Assembly (NCBI GenBank): GCA_033060915.1
Contig: CM065397.1
Location: 25,705,001-25,769,000 of the forward strand
Reading direction: 5' to 3'
Length of the DNA stretch: 64,000 nucleotides
Origin: Euryodendron excelsum
Lineage: Eukaryota; Streptophyta; Magnoliopsida; Ericales; Pentaphylacaceae
Below the pieces are notes generated by a model. It searched no databases, had not been told where the DNA came from, and saw nothing but the letters and a program-made list of their open reading frames with translations. Positions within the stretch are counted from its first letter, which is position 1. Every line of letters starts with the position of its first letter. Both the position numbers and the translations under genes were made by a program. Positions 47,283-57,754 of the stretch are shown here, piece by piece.

Positions 47283-50200
47283 AAAAATAGGGGATTCTTG
47301 AAGTGCTTCTCCTCCAGGAACTGTTGACAGCAAGAAGCAAAAGATATTGTGACAAACAAGCAGCCATACAGAATTGAAACAAGGCTTTTGGCCTGACCAA
47401 TCACACTGGCTAGACAGATGTGGTAACTGCAAGGAGGCTCTACACCCCTTACTCAAGCTCTTTATCTATGTATACACACACCTAACTTTAAATGTATATA
47501 TCACCTTGTTGTGCAGTCCTCTCTCTCAAGAGCTATCCACATAAGCATGTTTCAACTAGATTGGGAGTTGGGACTCAAAGAGCTGTCAGTATGATGGGTG
47601 CAAATGAAGAGGAGCACAGTACCCACAACTGCTTTCTTTTCAACAAACCAATATTTCAAGTTCAGAAACCAGCAGTCCTATGCTGCTCAACCTTGCTCTG
47701 CTGACAAACAAGGTAGGTTTTTTTGTCAAAGACAGAGATGGAGAAACTCCACATACCCATATTTTGAGCCTTCCATTCAGACACCAGTTTTTAGGTAGAA
47801 GTTAAAAATATATCCAAGCAGGCATATAAAATAATGAAAGGACACTATATTTCATCTGCGACACCCTTCGATACAAATAACCAACAAACAAAATGAGACA
47901 CTGCTGGGCATTTACACAAATGTGAATGTGGGAAGGACAAGGATACCATGTTACAATAAAATGCACAATATCAACTCGTGGGAGTAGACATACAAGACTC
48001 AAAGTCTTGCCCTGATCCCTGGAAAAAAGATTTAAGTAATGGAGACCACATGTCTCAGAAATTAAGTCATTCATACTCAAATTCCATCTTCCCATAGGGA
48101 CACTCACACAAACCTTTTCTGAACAAAACACTTATAGAAATATCTATATAACAAAACACATCTGATTTTGAAAATGTCCTACATGGCACTTTCATTCAAC
48201 GGTTAAGATTGATTTTGATTAATTCTATGGCTGTGATCAATCTTCAGCACAACTATCTCATTTAATTTCCCGCCCATACAAGTCAAGTGGGTCCCACAAT
48301 TTTGTTTTTTTTAATTTTTAAATACAGGTGAGTAGACCACTTCCAAACAGATCAATATATCTCAGCATATCACCTCCTTTAATGGGACGATCAACATTCA
48401 TTTTGTCCAACATTTAATGGCCGAGATCACTTTTACCTTTTTTACTTTCCTCTGTCAATGTCAGGAAACCCACTTCTATACATCAAAGCTCTCATTTCTC
48501 TCTGCTCCTGCTGTCATTTTCTAAAGGCATTAAATGCTCCAATGGATCTTTTTCTCTCACATCCTTTTCCCTTTCTTCTTTTACTCTTCCTCCATTTTCT
48601 TCACTGCAACTCCGACCACCAAGAACTCCTATTCTGTGACAACTCCACCTGCCTACAACTATGGCCAAAGCACCCTTCAACCACAATCAACCACTTTTCT
48701 ATCTCGTCCTCTTTTTACAAAAACACCAAGTTCCAAAAGCCCCTCTCTTTCTCTCTAAACTCATCTCTTTCTCTCTCTAAAAATACTCATTGCAAACTGA
48801 ATGTTTAACCTCATTTTCTGCGCATAAAAGTTGATATAGATGTTGTTATTATCAAAACATCATCAACCAATTTGCACTTGGATTTAGGTCTTTCCAAGTG
48901 GTTAGTATCTACATTTCACTTTAAAAAATTATTTTTATTTTTGGTAGCTTGAAACGAACGAAGAACTATAACTCTGTTCCCCTTCTACGGCTGAGCTCAA
49001 ACATTTTCCCATGTAATCTCCCTCTACCTCAGTATTTTTCTTCATCTCAAACATCTCACCTCTTTTTTTTTTTTTTTTTTTTTTGCTTTATGCATCTCAC
49101 CTACTTGCTTATCAATTTGCACTATCTCAGTCTCAGAACAGTTTTTCCAGTTATGTGAGTCTCACTGCAAACAGTTTCACAAGAGGGAGAAAGAGAGATT
49201 ATTTTGTTGGGGAATCCATAGGCACGGGCCATATGGGGTGTTTTTTTTTTTTTTTTTTTTTTTTGTTTAGCTCTCTGCACTTATTTTTCTCTATTTTGTT
49301 ATTTTTTAATATCTTTCAAAATTTTTTGTTGGTTGATATTCTCTATGTTTTTACCTCTTCAGCCCCATAGCTCTCACCATGGCTTAACCAGTAGAGGAAT
49401 CAAAGAGAGAGAAGAGAAGGAAGCAAATCAAGGACATATATTGAGAATGAGGAGATGACATCGCCAAACAACTGGAAAATATGTGAAGCTTTTGAGAATT
49501 CAACAGTGGTTATAGCTAGGCTTTTGAGGTAGCATTGTGTTGGTTGTGGAGGATAGTAAGCTAATTCAATTGATATTTTGATATTCAAATTCTTTTTTAG
49601 AAATTTACTTTTTAATTTTTTTCATTTTTGTCAGAAAGGATGCGTAGGCATGTATTTTTGTAGGTGAGGCTCTCTCTGTATCTGTTGCATCCCTCTGATA
49701 ATGATGCCAATCAATGCTCCGTTTTTATTCAATTCGTTGCTCCTTTCCACTTGCTCAGTGGAACTTTTGGAAAGCAAAAAAGAGAAATGCAAACAATACT
49801 GTTGTCTCACACTACAGTAATTTTGAGGATAAATGATATGTTTCTTCATAAGCTTGCTTTAGCTTCTGGGTTAGCTTCAACTTCACCATTTGATTTATTC
49901 TTTTTTTCTTATCCGGCATATTATTTTTTTCTACACTTGAATTATGTAATTACATGTGGTGTGATTACTGTGACAACGTGTATAATGAGATATCGTGGTC
50001 AAGTTGTGTTTGGTTGAATAGGCTTGTTGGATCAGTAAAATCAAATTTTGAACAGTGATGCCTTTGTTTATTTGCATAATAAATTTTTGGTTTAATTCGT
50101 TGGTAACTGATTTTCATTGGTAAAAATTATTAACCAGACCGAGCACACATGGCTGCAACACTAAGAAGGTTTACATTTAATAGTGTGCTGAGTTTGCTGA

Positions 50201-51164
50201 GTTTCTCTGGGAAGATGGTGGTGCTGCTCGATGACTGATTTCTTGGAACGCGACAGTGTACTTCTCTATCACATTTCCAAGAACATGTCTGAATCTATAT
50301 GAGTTGTCTTACATATAGGCTGTGAATGTATTATCTATGGTTATATAATGCATGGTTGTAAGGCTTGTACATTTGGTGACAAGTGAAGCTTTTACTAAAG
50401 CATGATTCTTTGACAGCTGAGCAGTACACACTTGGGGGCAAAGCTCAATCGGTTAAAGATCTTCATTCTACAAACATTAATTTTTATTGGTAAACTTTAT
50501 TTTCCTGTAAATAATGTATTACACATATTCTAATCGTCTAAAAACCTTAATTTATGCAATGTTAAATTTTGTTTGGGAGTGTCATAGGCACAGGTTATCC
50601 CTAGTAAGAAAACAAATGGCATGCCAAAGAAGTTGGATATGTCTTGTCCAAATAAGTAAGGACAATCTCAACCAATGGTAACTATAATATGTTGCACATG
50701 TACACTCCAGCCATATCAAAATCATGAATACTGACCTTATTGAAAATTTCAATTGAACTTCGTCAATGAAAAGATAATTGAAACCAATACAAGAATTGCC
50801 TAGCAACGCATTAAACGGTTTACACCCATATTCCAAATTAGAACCTATAGGATCGGGGGAGCAAGCCATGTCGTGGAGGTTACACTTCGCTATTAATGTT
50901 TGCGCCTAGCATGCGTTGTATGATGTTGATCATTAAGCTCTAGTATTTCCCTCTCAATGAATAGGAATCTGTTCTAGTAATAAAAATTTACTAAAACACC
51001 CCTTCTTTAATTTGGTTAACTAAAAGATGAGAGTAGACCTGCACTTCTAACATAGAATAGGAAGCTAGTGTCACACTCTCATAGAGGAGCTTAGCATCCC
51101 CCCCCTTTAAAAAACCCCACCCCACCCCACATGCACACACAATATGTACCCCGTTGCTATGGAC
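45791..51164. other. Long intergenic stretch without supported genes
   Basis: Five kilobases of AT-rich DNA in which I could not support a gene. Contents: a (ct)n microsatellite at 47,243-47,281; two poly(T) runs, at about 49,064-49,084 and 49,241-49,264; and a C/T-rich patch with a hydrophobic, signal-peptide-like plus frame (48,458-48,808, starting around MDLFLSHPFPFLLLLFLHF at 48,542) that has no recognised family. Short frames elsewhere have no recognisable motifs. Non-coding RNAs or small spliced genes could be missed here. Confidence 0.5.
47243..47281. repeat. (CT)n microsatellite
   Basis: About 19 uninterrupted ct units. It produces the Glu/Arg alternation in the minus frame. Confidence 0.95.
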
Positions 51165-51678
51165 TAAGAAGCACGGACACTTCTAAGAAAGTGTCGTGTC
51201 CGTGTCGGATACGATACTCATCGGACACTCCCCTGACAAGTGTCAGACACACATCCAAACGTGTCCTATTATTTTATTATTATTTTAAAATCGGACACGC
51301 TACTAACACTTGGGAGACACACGTGTCTATTACTGGGACACCGGTGTCTATCACTTATACATATGAAACATGTTGTAAGTGTAAAGAAAATAATTTAGAA
51401 TCTAATGGTAAAATAAAAATAATGTAATTTTATCCATAATTTGAAGTCTAAATTGTAGAATATAAGATTTTTAATTTTAATTAGTGTTATTTTATATTTT
51501 TTTCATTATCTATGAGTGAAATAAAATAACACTAATCTTAATTAGTGTTATTTTCTTTAATTTTGTAGTGTCCTCGCCCTGTCATGTCCTGCCCTGCATT
51601 TTTTTAAAATTGTCGTGTCAGAGTGTCCATGTCGTGTCGCATGTCCATGTTCTTGTCCATGGTTCCTAGCTATTGGAC
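51156..51678. mobile_element. Mutator-like TIR element, copy F
   Basis: Best-defined small copy, at 51,165-51,668 (504 bp). Left end taagaagcacggacac; right end on the minus strand taggaaccatggaca. Flanks gctatggac (51,156-51,164) and gctattggac (51,669-51,678) differ by one inserted T and are read as a 9-10 bp target duplication. Subterminal gtgtcgtgtccgtgtcgga on the left and gtgtccatgtcgtgtcgcat on the right; AT-rich core. No coding. Confidence 0.72.
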
Positions 51679-53358
51679 AAAGATAAAGCAAGTGATGGAA
51701 GATGGCAAAGTTATTCAAGAAGAACATAAGGACCTTCCAATCGAATATAAATCACATCAGTTTGATGCTCTAAAACTAAGGCACAAGGAAATATGATCCA
51801 AGCATGTGGTTATTGATATGATGGTACATAAAAAGGGGTAGCTGTAACAAAGTGATCTAGTGACAATACTAATCATAGGGCGATTCAACAACCAAGACAA
51901 AAAAGGAGCCTAAGTCATGGCTTGTGCAGAAAACATATAGCAAAATGGACAAAGATCACAAAAAGATGAACCTAGATGAGGGCCTTAAAAACTTTTTACA
52001 TAAATATCCATCTATACTTCTATAGATACCACATTCAAAAAAGCAATCTCAAATTTTAGGGCACATAAGACATCCTAAAGAAAATTAACCACTCTATTAT
52101 GTTTTACATAGCATTTCAACCGAGAACAAGAAGCATTACTTGAAGACAATCATGGAGAAAATTGACAGCCATCTCACGAACAATAGCAACAGTTCAAAAA
52201 CAATGTCTTTTTTTAAAACATATTACAAGCCCACACCTTGTTTGTGGCTCTCCTATTTTCATCAACGACCCCATCTAAAAAAATAATTTTTACATCAAAC
52301 GCTATGTAAAACAAAATGTTCATACTCCAAGAGACATTGAAGCTTTGGCCAAGTTAAAAAGAAGACATAAAACATAAGACTAAAACTCTAGTGTTAGTAA
52401 CACAAGAATCTCTGATAACATCTCTACTTCTCATACTTGAATGCGAAAAGAACATAACAAATAAAAACATGAAAAACTCTGGACATCAAAACAACCAAAC
52501 TATTAACAACGGCAACATATTCAAAGTCAGGCTTTTTGCTAAAGAAGGAGACCAAAAAAGGAAATGCATCTAAACTATTATACAAAAGTAGAACACTAAT
52601 TTGGTGTTCACATATTTTTTAAGCCGTGCCAGTATTTTGCAATGCCAAATTCATTCTAAAACAATTCACTTATGTACAATTCAAATCACATTTCTCTTTG
52701 TTGACTGTGAGGGAAAATATGAAAATGCACACTTTTCAGATAACTACAACTCCCTGCATTGGCAGCAATTGCTTCAGTTTTTAAACCCTCATATGTTTCT
52801 ATGCCTAATTCTCTGATGTTCTCTTCAAGACAAACTTGCAACCCCAGAAATCATCACTTCTACACACATAAGTATGAATCTATAGATTCTCCATGTGGAC
52901 CTTTCAAGTTTACTGTTTTCAGGCAGTACCAAGCTCGCATACGAGGACTTAACCCTTAACGATTGGCACAAGAAAGACCAAATTGCTTTAGTGCAGTGAC
53001 ACATAAAGACTTATCCCAAGTATAAACCAACAAATTCCAGTAATAGAGAAGCATAAAGCCTCCAAAGATCTAAGGTCTAATTGCGATCGAACAAAAGAAA
53101 ATTACATAAATAAACATATATCAGGCATGCATCAAATTCGCAATAGAACTTTCAGTTCGTTTTCAAATTTCAAGTAATTCCAAGTGTGTAAGGATGCCAA
53201 ACAAGAACCGAGAAGCATTTTATGCAAATCCACAGAAATGCATTAAGGATAAAAACATCGAGAAAACTATCCTTAAACTACAATAAGTACTTGTGCGAAC
53301 AAGAAATAAATGAATTAGGGCTTTACCTTCTATCCTGTTGCTGTAAATGGAACTGCTT
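51679..53358. other. Downstream region of the small membrane gene
   Basis: No further exon was found. The nearest part (about 53,300-53,358) should be 3' UTR of the minus-strand gene. A potential donor (AAG|GTAAAG) about 37 bases after the stop would allow a 3'-UTR intron, but this is speculative. Plus frames at 52.4-53.0 kb show no recognised motif. Confidence 0.45.
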
Positions 53359-53623
53359 CTAGTGCTCCTTTCTTCTCTGAGGCTGTTTGTCAGTAGCTAA
53401 CCTGTAAATCCAGTAAACCTACACAAACATACACATACACGTGTACGAAGATGAGAGACAAATATAGTCAGAGATATGTCATACTCATAAAAGCAGACAG
53501 AGCAAATGGGTATGAGCTTTGGTGTACCAGAGCGGCGACGTGAGCGACAATTAGAATGACTATCATGAGAGGTACCGCTTCGAGGATCCATGGCCGAGTC
53601 GACGTTTGTTGCTGATTCGCCAT
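53359..53623 (-). CDS. 51-residue single-span membrane protein, two exons
   Basis: The one convincing host gene. Exon 1 is 53,623-53,528 (32 codons); a 109-bp intron (53,527-53,419, GT...AG, phase 0) follows; exon 2 is 53,418-53,359 (19 codons plus TAG). Residues about 13-35 form one hydrophobic span (ILEAVPLMIVILIVAHVAAL and the first residues of exon 2). The tail after it, VYWIYRLATDKQPQRRKEH, is basic and so probably cytosolic. From memory, plants have roughly 50-residue proteins of unknown function with a very similar tail, which is why I joined these exons; this was not checked by search. The start has a good context (AAAATGG). It is preceded by an AUG-stop, a GA/CT run in the leader (53,650-53,670) and a telo-box. 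The first intron bases (GTACAC) are a weak donor. Function unknown. Confidence 0.75.
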
Positions 53624-53625
53624 TT

Positions 53626-53631
53626 TTACAT
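53626..53631 (-). promoter_or_regulatory. AUG-stop minimal uORF before the start codon
   Basis: The leader reads ATGTAAAAATGG on the minus strand: an ATG immediately followed by TAA, ending two bases before the main ATG at 53,623. AUG-stop elements (AUGUAA) are known to stall ribosomes in plant 5' UTRs, as in the boron transporter mRNA of Arabidopsis NIP5;1. The uAUG context is weak (C at -3), so leaky scanning is likely. Use in translation is inference. Confidence 0.5.
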
Positions 53632-53649
53632 ATGGATAGTTAGCAATGT

Positions 53650-53670
53650 TCACAGAGAGAGAGAGAGAGG
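53650..53670 (-). repeat. CT-rich run in the 5' leader
   Basis: A (ct)n stretch on the minus strand directly upstream of the AUG-stop. CT-rich runs close to the start are common in plant core promoters and leaders. Confidence 0.6.
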
Positions 53671-53720
53671 AACAGAAAAGGGGGAGAGGATAATAACCGA
53701 AGCCCGTTAAGACAAAGGGG

Positions 53721-53728
53721 TAGGGTTT
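53721..53728 (-). promoter_or_regulatory. Telo-box (AAACCCTA)
   Basis: AAACCCTA on the minus strand about 100 bp upstream of the start codon. The motif is common in promoters of plant translation and housekeeping genes; no proof of function here. Confidence 0.4.
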
Positions 53729-53739
53729 AAAAATCCCAA

Positions 53740-54338
53740 AACCAGGGTTTTGGCGAAGAAATTAGTCGGTGAGCTAGAAAGGAAAATTATTGACCACCGG
53801 TATCTGCAAGAGGGTTACTAAGTAGTCTGGCCACAGAAAGTGTTCAGCTCTTTTAATGCTTGTTCTGCTAATCCAACTGCTTGTTCATTTAATTTTTAAT
53901 GGTGTTGGGATGACGATCTCATCCTCTTAAATAGTAACTATAATTCAAGCTAAATATTTTATTACAAGTGAGAGTTTTTATAGTTATGAGTAAGGAGAAC
54001 GTTATTATCGGTCATCCCCACTCACCTTTTTTACTTAGCGAGAAAGAAAAATTATTGAGTCGACACCATGACATAGGAAAAAAGTCCATAGGTCATTTTT
54101 TTTTTTTTTTTTTGTACTTCCAATCTTTTACTAATAGGTCCTACCTATATCGCAAAAAGTGAGTACGAAAGCGATATCAATTTTCAAAATGGCAAATGTT
54201 AACATGTGTTTTAGGGTATATTTTAATCATATTTTATTTGATTGTACTTGATATTAGTAATAGTACTTTCAGTGTTGAAAATTATGAAAACATAAGTTCC
54301 AACATTATACAACCAAATAAAGTATACTTAAAATGTGA
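53740..54338. other. Upstream region of the small membrane gene
   Basis: Putative promoter region of the minus-strand gene, bounded on the right by the LTR at 54,339. It holds a poly(T) run at about 54,097-54,113. No other features supported. Confidence 0.5.
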
Positions 54339-54857
54339 TGTGAGCTCAAAAGAGCCAAGCTCAAGACCAGGAAAGACCAAACCCGTGAAGTCAGCCCATG
54401 AGTACCGACCTATTGGACCAGGCCTATGCTGACAAGAGGTAAGGACTTAAAGGGGCTAGCTCATAGATCCTAACCCAAAAGGTACTAGAATTAATGAAAT
54501 CTATAATATAAATCTTATTTCTAAGTAAATTAGGACAAATAAAAGATAAGTCCAAAGCATTAAACCAACTTCGTCAACAAGGATTCCTAGGAGGAAAATA
54601 ACTGCAATTCCCAAAGGGAACATGGTATTTCGAAGCCTATAAATATCTCTATGTACTAAAAGTGTAACGTACATTCACTTGAGTTCTAGCTCTCTAATAT
54701 TCTATTCGATTCATTATGATTAGCTTACTAACTTAATCATTAGAGTGTCTTTGCCTCAAAGAAGGTCGAGACATTCTTATTGTCTTCTTCTCTTGCAGAG
54801 TATTCGTGCTCATCGATTTGGTTTCGAGAGTTCAGTCGGGTCTTCCTAAAAATTTCA
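54339..54857 (+). mobile_element. 5' LTR of a Tat/Retand-like element
   Basis: Short LTR (about 0.5 kb) starting tgtgagctcaaaagagcc, with a TATA-box ctataaata at 54,637-54,645, and ending near aaatttca at 54,857, just before the PBS. Left border could be 54,334. Its internal region begins at 54,866 and is cut at 55,420 by another LTR, so the 3' LTR is outside the window. Confidence 0.6.
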
Positions 54858-54865
54858 CCTATAAT

Positions 54866-54883
54866 TGGCGTTGTCTGTGGGAA
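54866..54883 (+). promoter_or_regulatory. Primer-binding site, Tat/Retand type
   Basis: TGGCGTTGTCTGTGGGAA, close to the TGGCGCCGTCTGTGGGAA form seen in many plant Tat-lineage elements (from memory), with two C-to-T differences. It lies 8 bases after the presumed LTR end. Confidence 0.7.
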
Positions 54884-55110
54884 GGTCTACACAACGATAA
54901 ATACCAACTATCTCGGAGGAGGAGTTGATCCCAACAATAAAGAACTAGATGACAGCCATGACGTCCATAGTTACGACGACACATACCAATCAAGTTGTCT
55001 TAATGATAATCTGGTGCGAACACTAAAAGGACGTTTCATCGGATCAGAGATACGATTCTCTAGAGGCAACCGGTCAGAAGGACAGGATGGGTTAGGATGG
55101 GTCCTATAGT

Positions 55111-55419
55111 ATGCCCGGACCAAAACGCCGAAGGAATCACCGTAGGAACCTGAATCCATCACCATCTAGTGGCCGTGTACCCAGCAATTTATCGCTTTGA
55201 ACAATTGAGCGGGAGCTTCGGCAACGGGATGAAAAGATTGCCCACCTCAGGTCAACAATTGAAGTGATGAGGGAAGCAATTGCCAGACGAGATCGAAGAA
55301 TACTTAAGAGATCCCCAAATCGGCGGCAGAGAAATAGGTCCAATGTAAGAAACATGAGCCTCCTGGCCGCACGTGCAACAGGGAGCTATATAGCCAATAC
55401 AAGGCACTACATAAACCGA
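55111..55419 (+). pseudogene. Start of a Tat-type gag, cut by insertion
   Basis: From ATG at 55,111 the plus frame reads a basic start (MPGPKRRRNHRRN), one stop at 55,198-55,200, then a charged helix-like part (IERELRQRDEKIAHLRS, VMREAIARRDRRI) and a basic stretch (NRRQRNRS). It ends at 55,419 where another LTR begins. Coiled-coil-like charged segments near the N-terminus are usual in Tat-lineage gag genes. Assignment rests mainly on position after LTR and PBS. Confidence 0.55.
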
Positions 55420-55984
55420 TGTAAGCACCCCATTTTTTTCGCTCGGCAATCTCCAGTCCGTCTAGACTTATATTCAAGTCAATATGAACGCATTCTAATT
55501 CAAACCAGTTTTCTAGACGTAATATAGTCAATCGACCGCTTCGTTGGCCCATCCGGCCCAAATAGAGGCAAAATGACTAAAATGCCTTTGGGGCATTATT
55601 CGGTTCAATTCTAGTGGGCACATCTTCTCAAAGATGGTAAGTCCCTGTTTCCAGTCTCAATTCCAGTTCAAATCCAATTCTAGTCCAGTTCCAGTTCAAA
55701 TCCAATTCGGCATGTCTTTCGAAAAAGTTGATCACTCAGAAGGTAAGACCATCTAGCTTAGCACGTTTTTTGAGAAATTCTTCGGAATGGTAAGTCCCTT
55801 CAAACCCGTCAACCGGGACAAGACCCTAAGTCCTTGAGATGGTAGAACGGTCCACCTTTGGTGCCTGCTAGCCTACTAATGAAGAAATGTCCGTTATTCG
55901 TCACACCTTCCGAGAAAGTTGATTCCTTAGGCGATAAGTCCACTTAGCAGCCTCTCGAGATCAGGCAGTCTCCGAAATGATCAC
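55420..55984 (+). mobile_element. Truncated Tat/Ogre-type LTR (5' piece)
   Basis: Starts tgtaagcaccccattttt and matches, in opposite orientation, the right-hand end of the 18,579-25,700 LTR (gaggcaaaatgac...aaatgccttt, agatcaggcagtctc). It is therefore the first 565 bp of that subfamily's LTR. It stops at 55,984 where the younger element inserted; the rest should follow that element outside the window. Left flank accga (55,415-55,419) would be its target-site copy. Confidence 0.8.
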
Positions 55985-56185
55985 TGTAAGCACCCCATTT
56001 TTTACCGCTCGGCAGTCTACACTGCGTCCAGACTTGTTTTCAAGTCATTTTGGGCATATTCCAATCGAAACCAATTCTCTAGGTCCAAATTTCGTCTTTC
56101 CATTGCTTCGCGGGCCTGTCAGGCCCAAATAGAGGCAAAATGACCAAAATGCCCTTAGGGGCATTGTCCTTTCTTATTCCAATTC

Positions 56186-56462
56186 CAATCCCTCTCTCGA
56201 GACAGTTTATTCCTCGAGACGCTCCGAGTAGCAAAACTACTCACAAAACCGTCAGAGTGGCGGAAACACTCACAAAACCGTCAGAGTGGCGGAAACACTC
56301 AAAACCCAGGCACGTCTCTTCGGAGTCGGTAAGACCCCTTTCCAATCCCTCTCTCGAGACAGTTTATTCCTCGAGACGGTTCCAATCTAGGCACGTCTCT
56401 TCGGAGACGGTAAGACCCCTTTCTAATCCCTCTCTCGAGACAGTTTATTCCTCGAGACGGTC
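56186..56462. repeat. 81-bp units, about 2-3 copies
   Basis: Same unit as at 15,436-16,000 but in the opposite orientation: cacgtctcttcgga starts at 56,311 and 56,392 (81 bp apart), with ctctcgagacagtttattcc at about 56,192, 56,351 and 56,432. Many fewer copies than the seven in the 11,180-16,148 LTR. Confidence 0.9.
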
Positions 56463-56463
56463 C

Positions 56464-56800
56464 GAGTAGCAAAACTACTCACAGAACCGTTAAAGTAGCG
56501 GAAATACTCACAGAGCCGTTAGAGTAGCGGAAATACTCACAGAACCGTTAGAGTAGCAGAAATACTCACAGACCCGTTAGAGTAGCGAAAATACTCATAG
56601 ACCCGTCCGAGTAGCGGAAATACTCACAGAGCCGTTAGAGTAGCGAAAATAGTCAACCCCGTCCGAGTAGCGGAAATACTCAATCCCGTCCGAGTAGCGG
56701 AAATACTCACAAATCATCAACCCCGTCCGAGTAGCGGAAATACTCAACCCCGTCCGAGTAGCGGAAATACTCACACCGTGACAGTGGCGGAAACACTCAA
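56464..56800. repeat. 26-29-bp array of small inverted repeats, 12 units
   Basis: The core gagtagcggaaatactc (an imperfect palindrome, gagta...tactc) starts at about 56,464, 56,492, 56,522, 56,551, 56,580, 56,609, 56,638, 56,665, 56,691, 56,729, 56,755 and 56,783. Only about three such units exist in the LTRs at 11.2-16.1 kb (15,260; 15,336; 15,365) and 18.6-25.7 kb (24,856; 24,928; 24,964). Confidence 0.92.
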
Positions 56801-56879
56801 AACCCAGGTCAACACCAGTGTTTGTTAGCTCACTTCAGTGAAAAATGACCAGACTGCCTTTAGGACCCTTTTCCGAGAC

Positions 56880-57290
56880 TTTTCGGTCAAGATAACCATT
56901 TTGCCCCTAAGCATCCGAATGCCCCGGGAACCACACCGGATCTGGGTATCAAACCTGTAATGTCCCGAGAATACTTTTTATAGTGTTCTCGACCTTCCTT
57001 TACCTTTCCGGACCATTCCGAGTTAGTTCCGGCCAACCCGGTACAAAATGACCGTTTTGCCCCTAGAGGGCCGGTCTCCTTTTTCGACCACACCGGCTCT
57101 GGGTATCAAACCGGTAATGTCCAGAGAATACTTTTTATAGTGTTCTCGACCTTCCTTTACCTTTCCGGACCATTCCGAGTCAGTTCCGGCAAACCCGGTA
57201 CAAAATGACCGTTTTGCCCCTGGTGGGCCGGTCTCCATTTCCGACCACGCTGGCCCTGAGAATCAAACCGGCAACCTCTGGGAACATTCT
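56880..57290. repeat. About 150-bp direct repeat, 2-3 copies
   Basis: Segments containing ttttgcccct, gggtatcaaaccggtaatgtcc, gagaatactttttatagtgttc and ccttcctttacctttccgga recur around 56,945 and 57,110. A shorter third partner lies near 57,190-57,290. The minus frames at 56,887-57,238 are shadows of this repeat. Confidence 0.75.
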
Positions 57291-57668
57291 AAATAATGTT
57301 TCCAGATCCCAAGTCTTTTTTTCGGGACAATCCAGGTTCGCCCCGGCAGTTTCCTAGTCCGATTGACCGTTTTGCCCCTAAAGGCCCGGTCAACCTTTCC
57401 GACTCACCTTATCTTCATTTTTCAAGTCAAATACCTCCAGGACACTATTTTGAGTATTCCTGCTCCTTTCCAGCCTTCCGGGTCATTCCCGGCTCCTTCA
57501 AATCATTCCCGGACTTTTCGGAGTCACTCCTAGTGAAGCCAGGCTAAAAATTGCATGGTAGTCACTAGTATAGGCGCCCAAATCTAGTCAAAGATACGTT
57601 GCTTGCCGACCTTAATTGTTTCCTAAATGGCTGGCGCCACTAGTAATGGCGCCAAGCCAAAAAATGGC

Positions 57669-57693
57669 CTGGCGCCACTACTAGTGGCGCCAG
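57669..57693. repeat. Perfect hairpin ctggcgccact / agtggcgccag
   Basis: 11-bp arms around a 3-base loop, 50 bp upstream of the TATA-box, surrounded by further ggcgcc words (57,622; 57,638; 57,711; 57,725). The counterparts at about 14,395-14,425 and 21,745-21,772 have lost the palindrome by single changes. Confidence 0.9.
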
Positions 57694-57744
57694 TGTATAA
57701 TTTGGCCTGGCGCCACTGCAACAGGCGCCAGGTTTGTCTTCCCT

Positions 57745-57754
57745 CTATAAATAC
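57745..57754 (+). promoter_or_regulatory. TATA-box of the full LTR
   Basis: CTATAAATAC, conserved in the other long LTRs. About 80-150 bp downstream lie three AAACCCTA-type telo-box words (57,838; 57,863; 57,883). Confidence 0.7.

Noticed and set aside
48458..48808. 116-residue plus frame with a hydrophobic start, possibly a secreted protein
   Set aside because: No family, conserved Cys pattern or downstream exons recognised; C/T-rich DNA gives such frames by chance. Kept only as a note in the 45.8-51.2 kb entry.
53468..53653. 61-residue minus frame starting upstream of the chosen ATG and running through the intron
   Set aside because: Its first codon is GTG, and the last part reads through the intron; splicing at 53,528/53,418 gives a more coherent protein.
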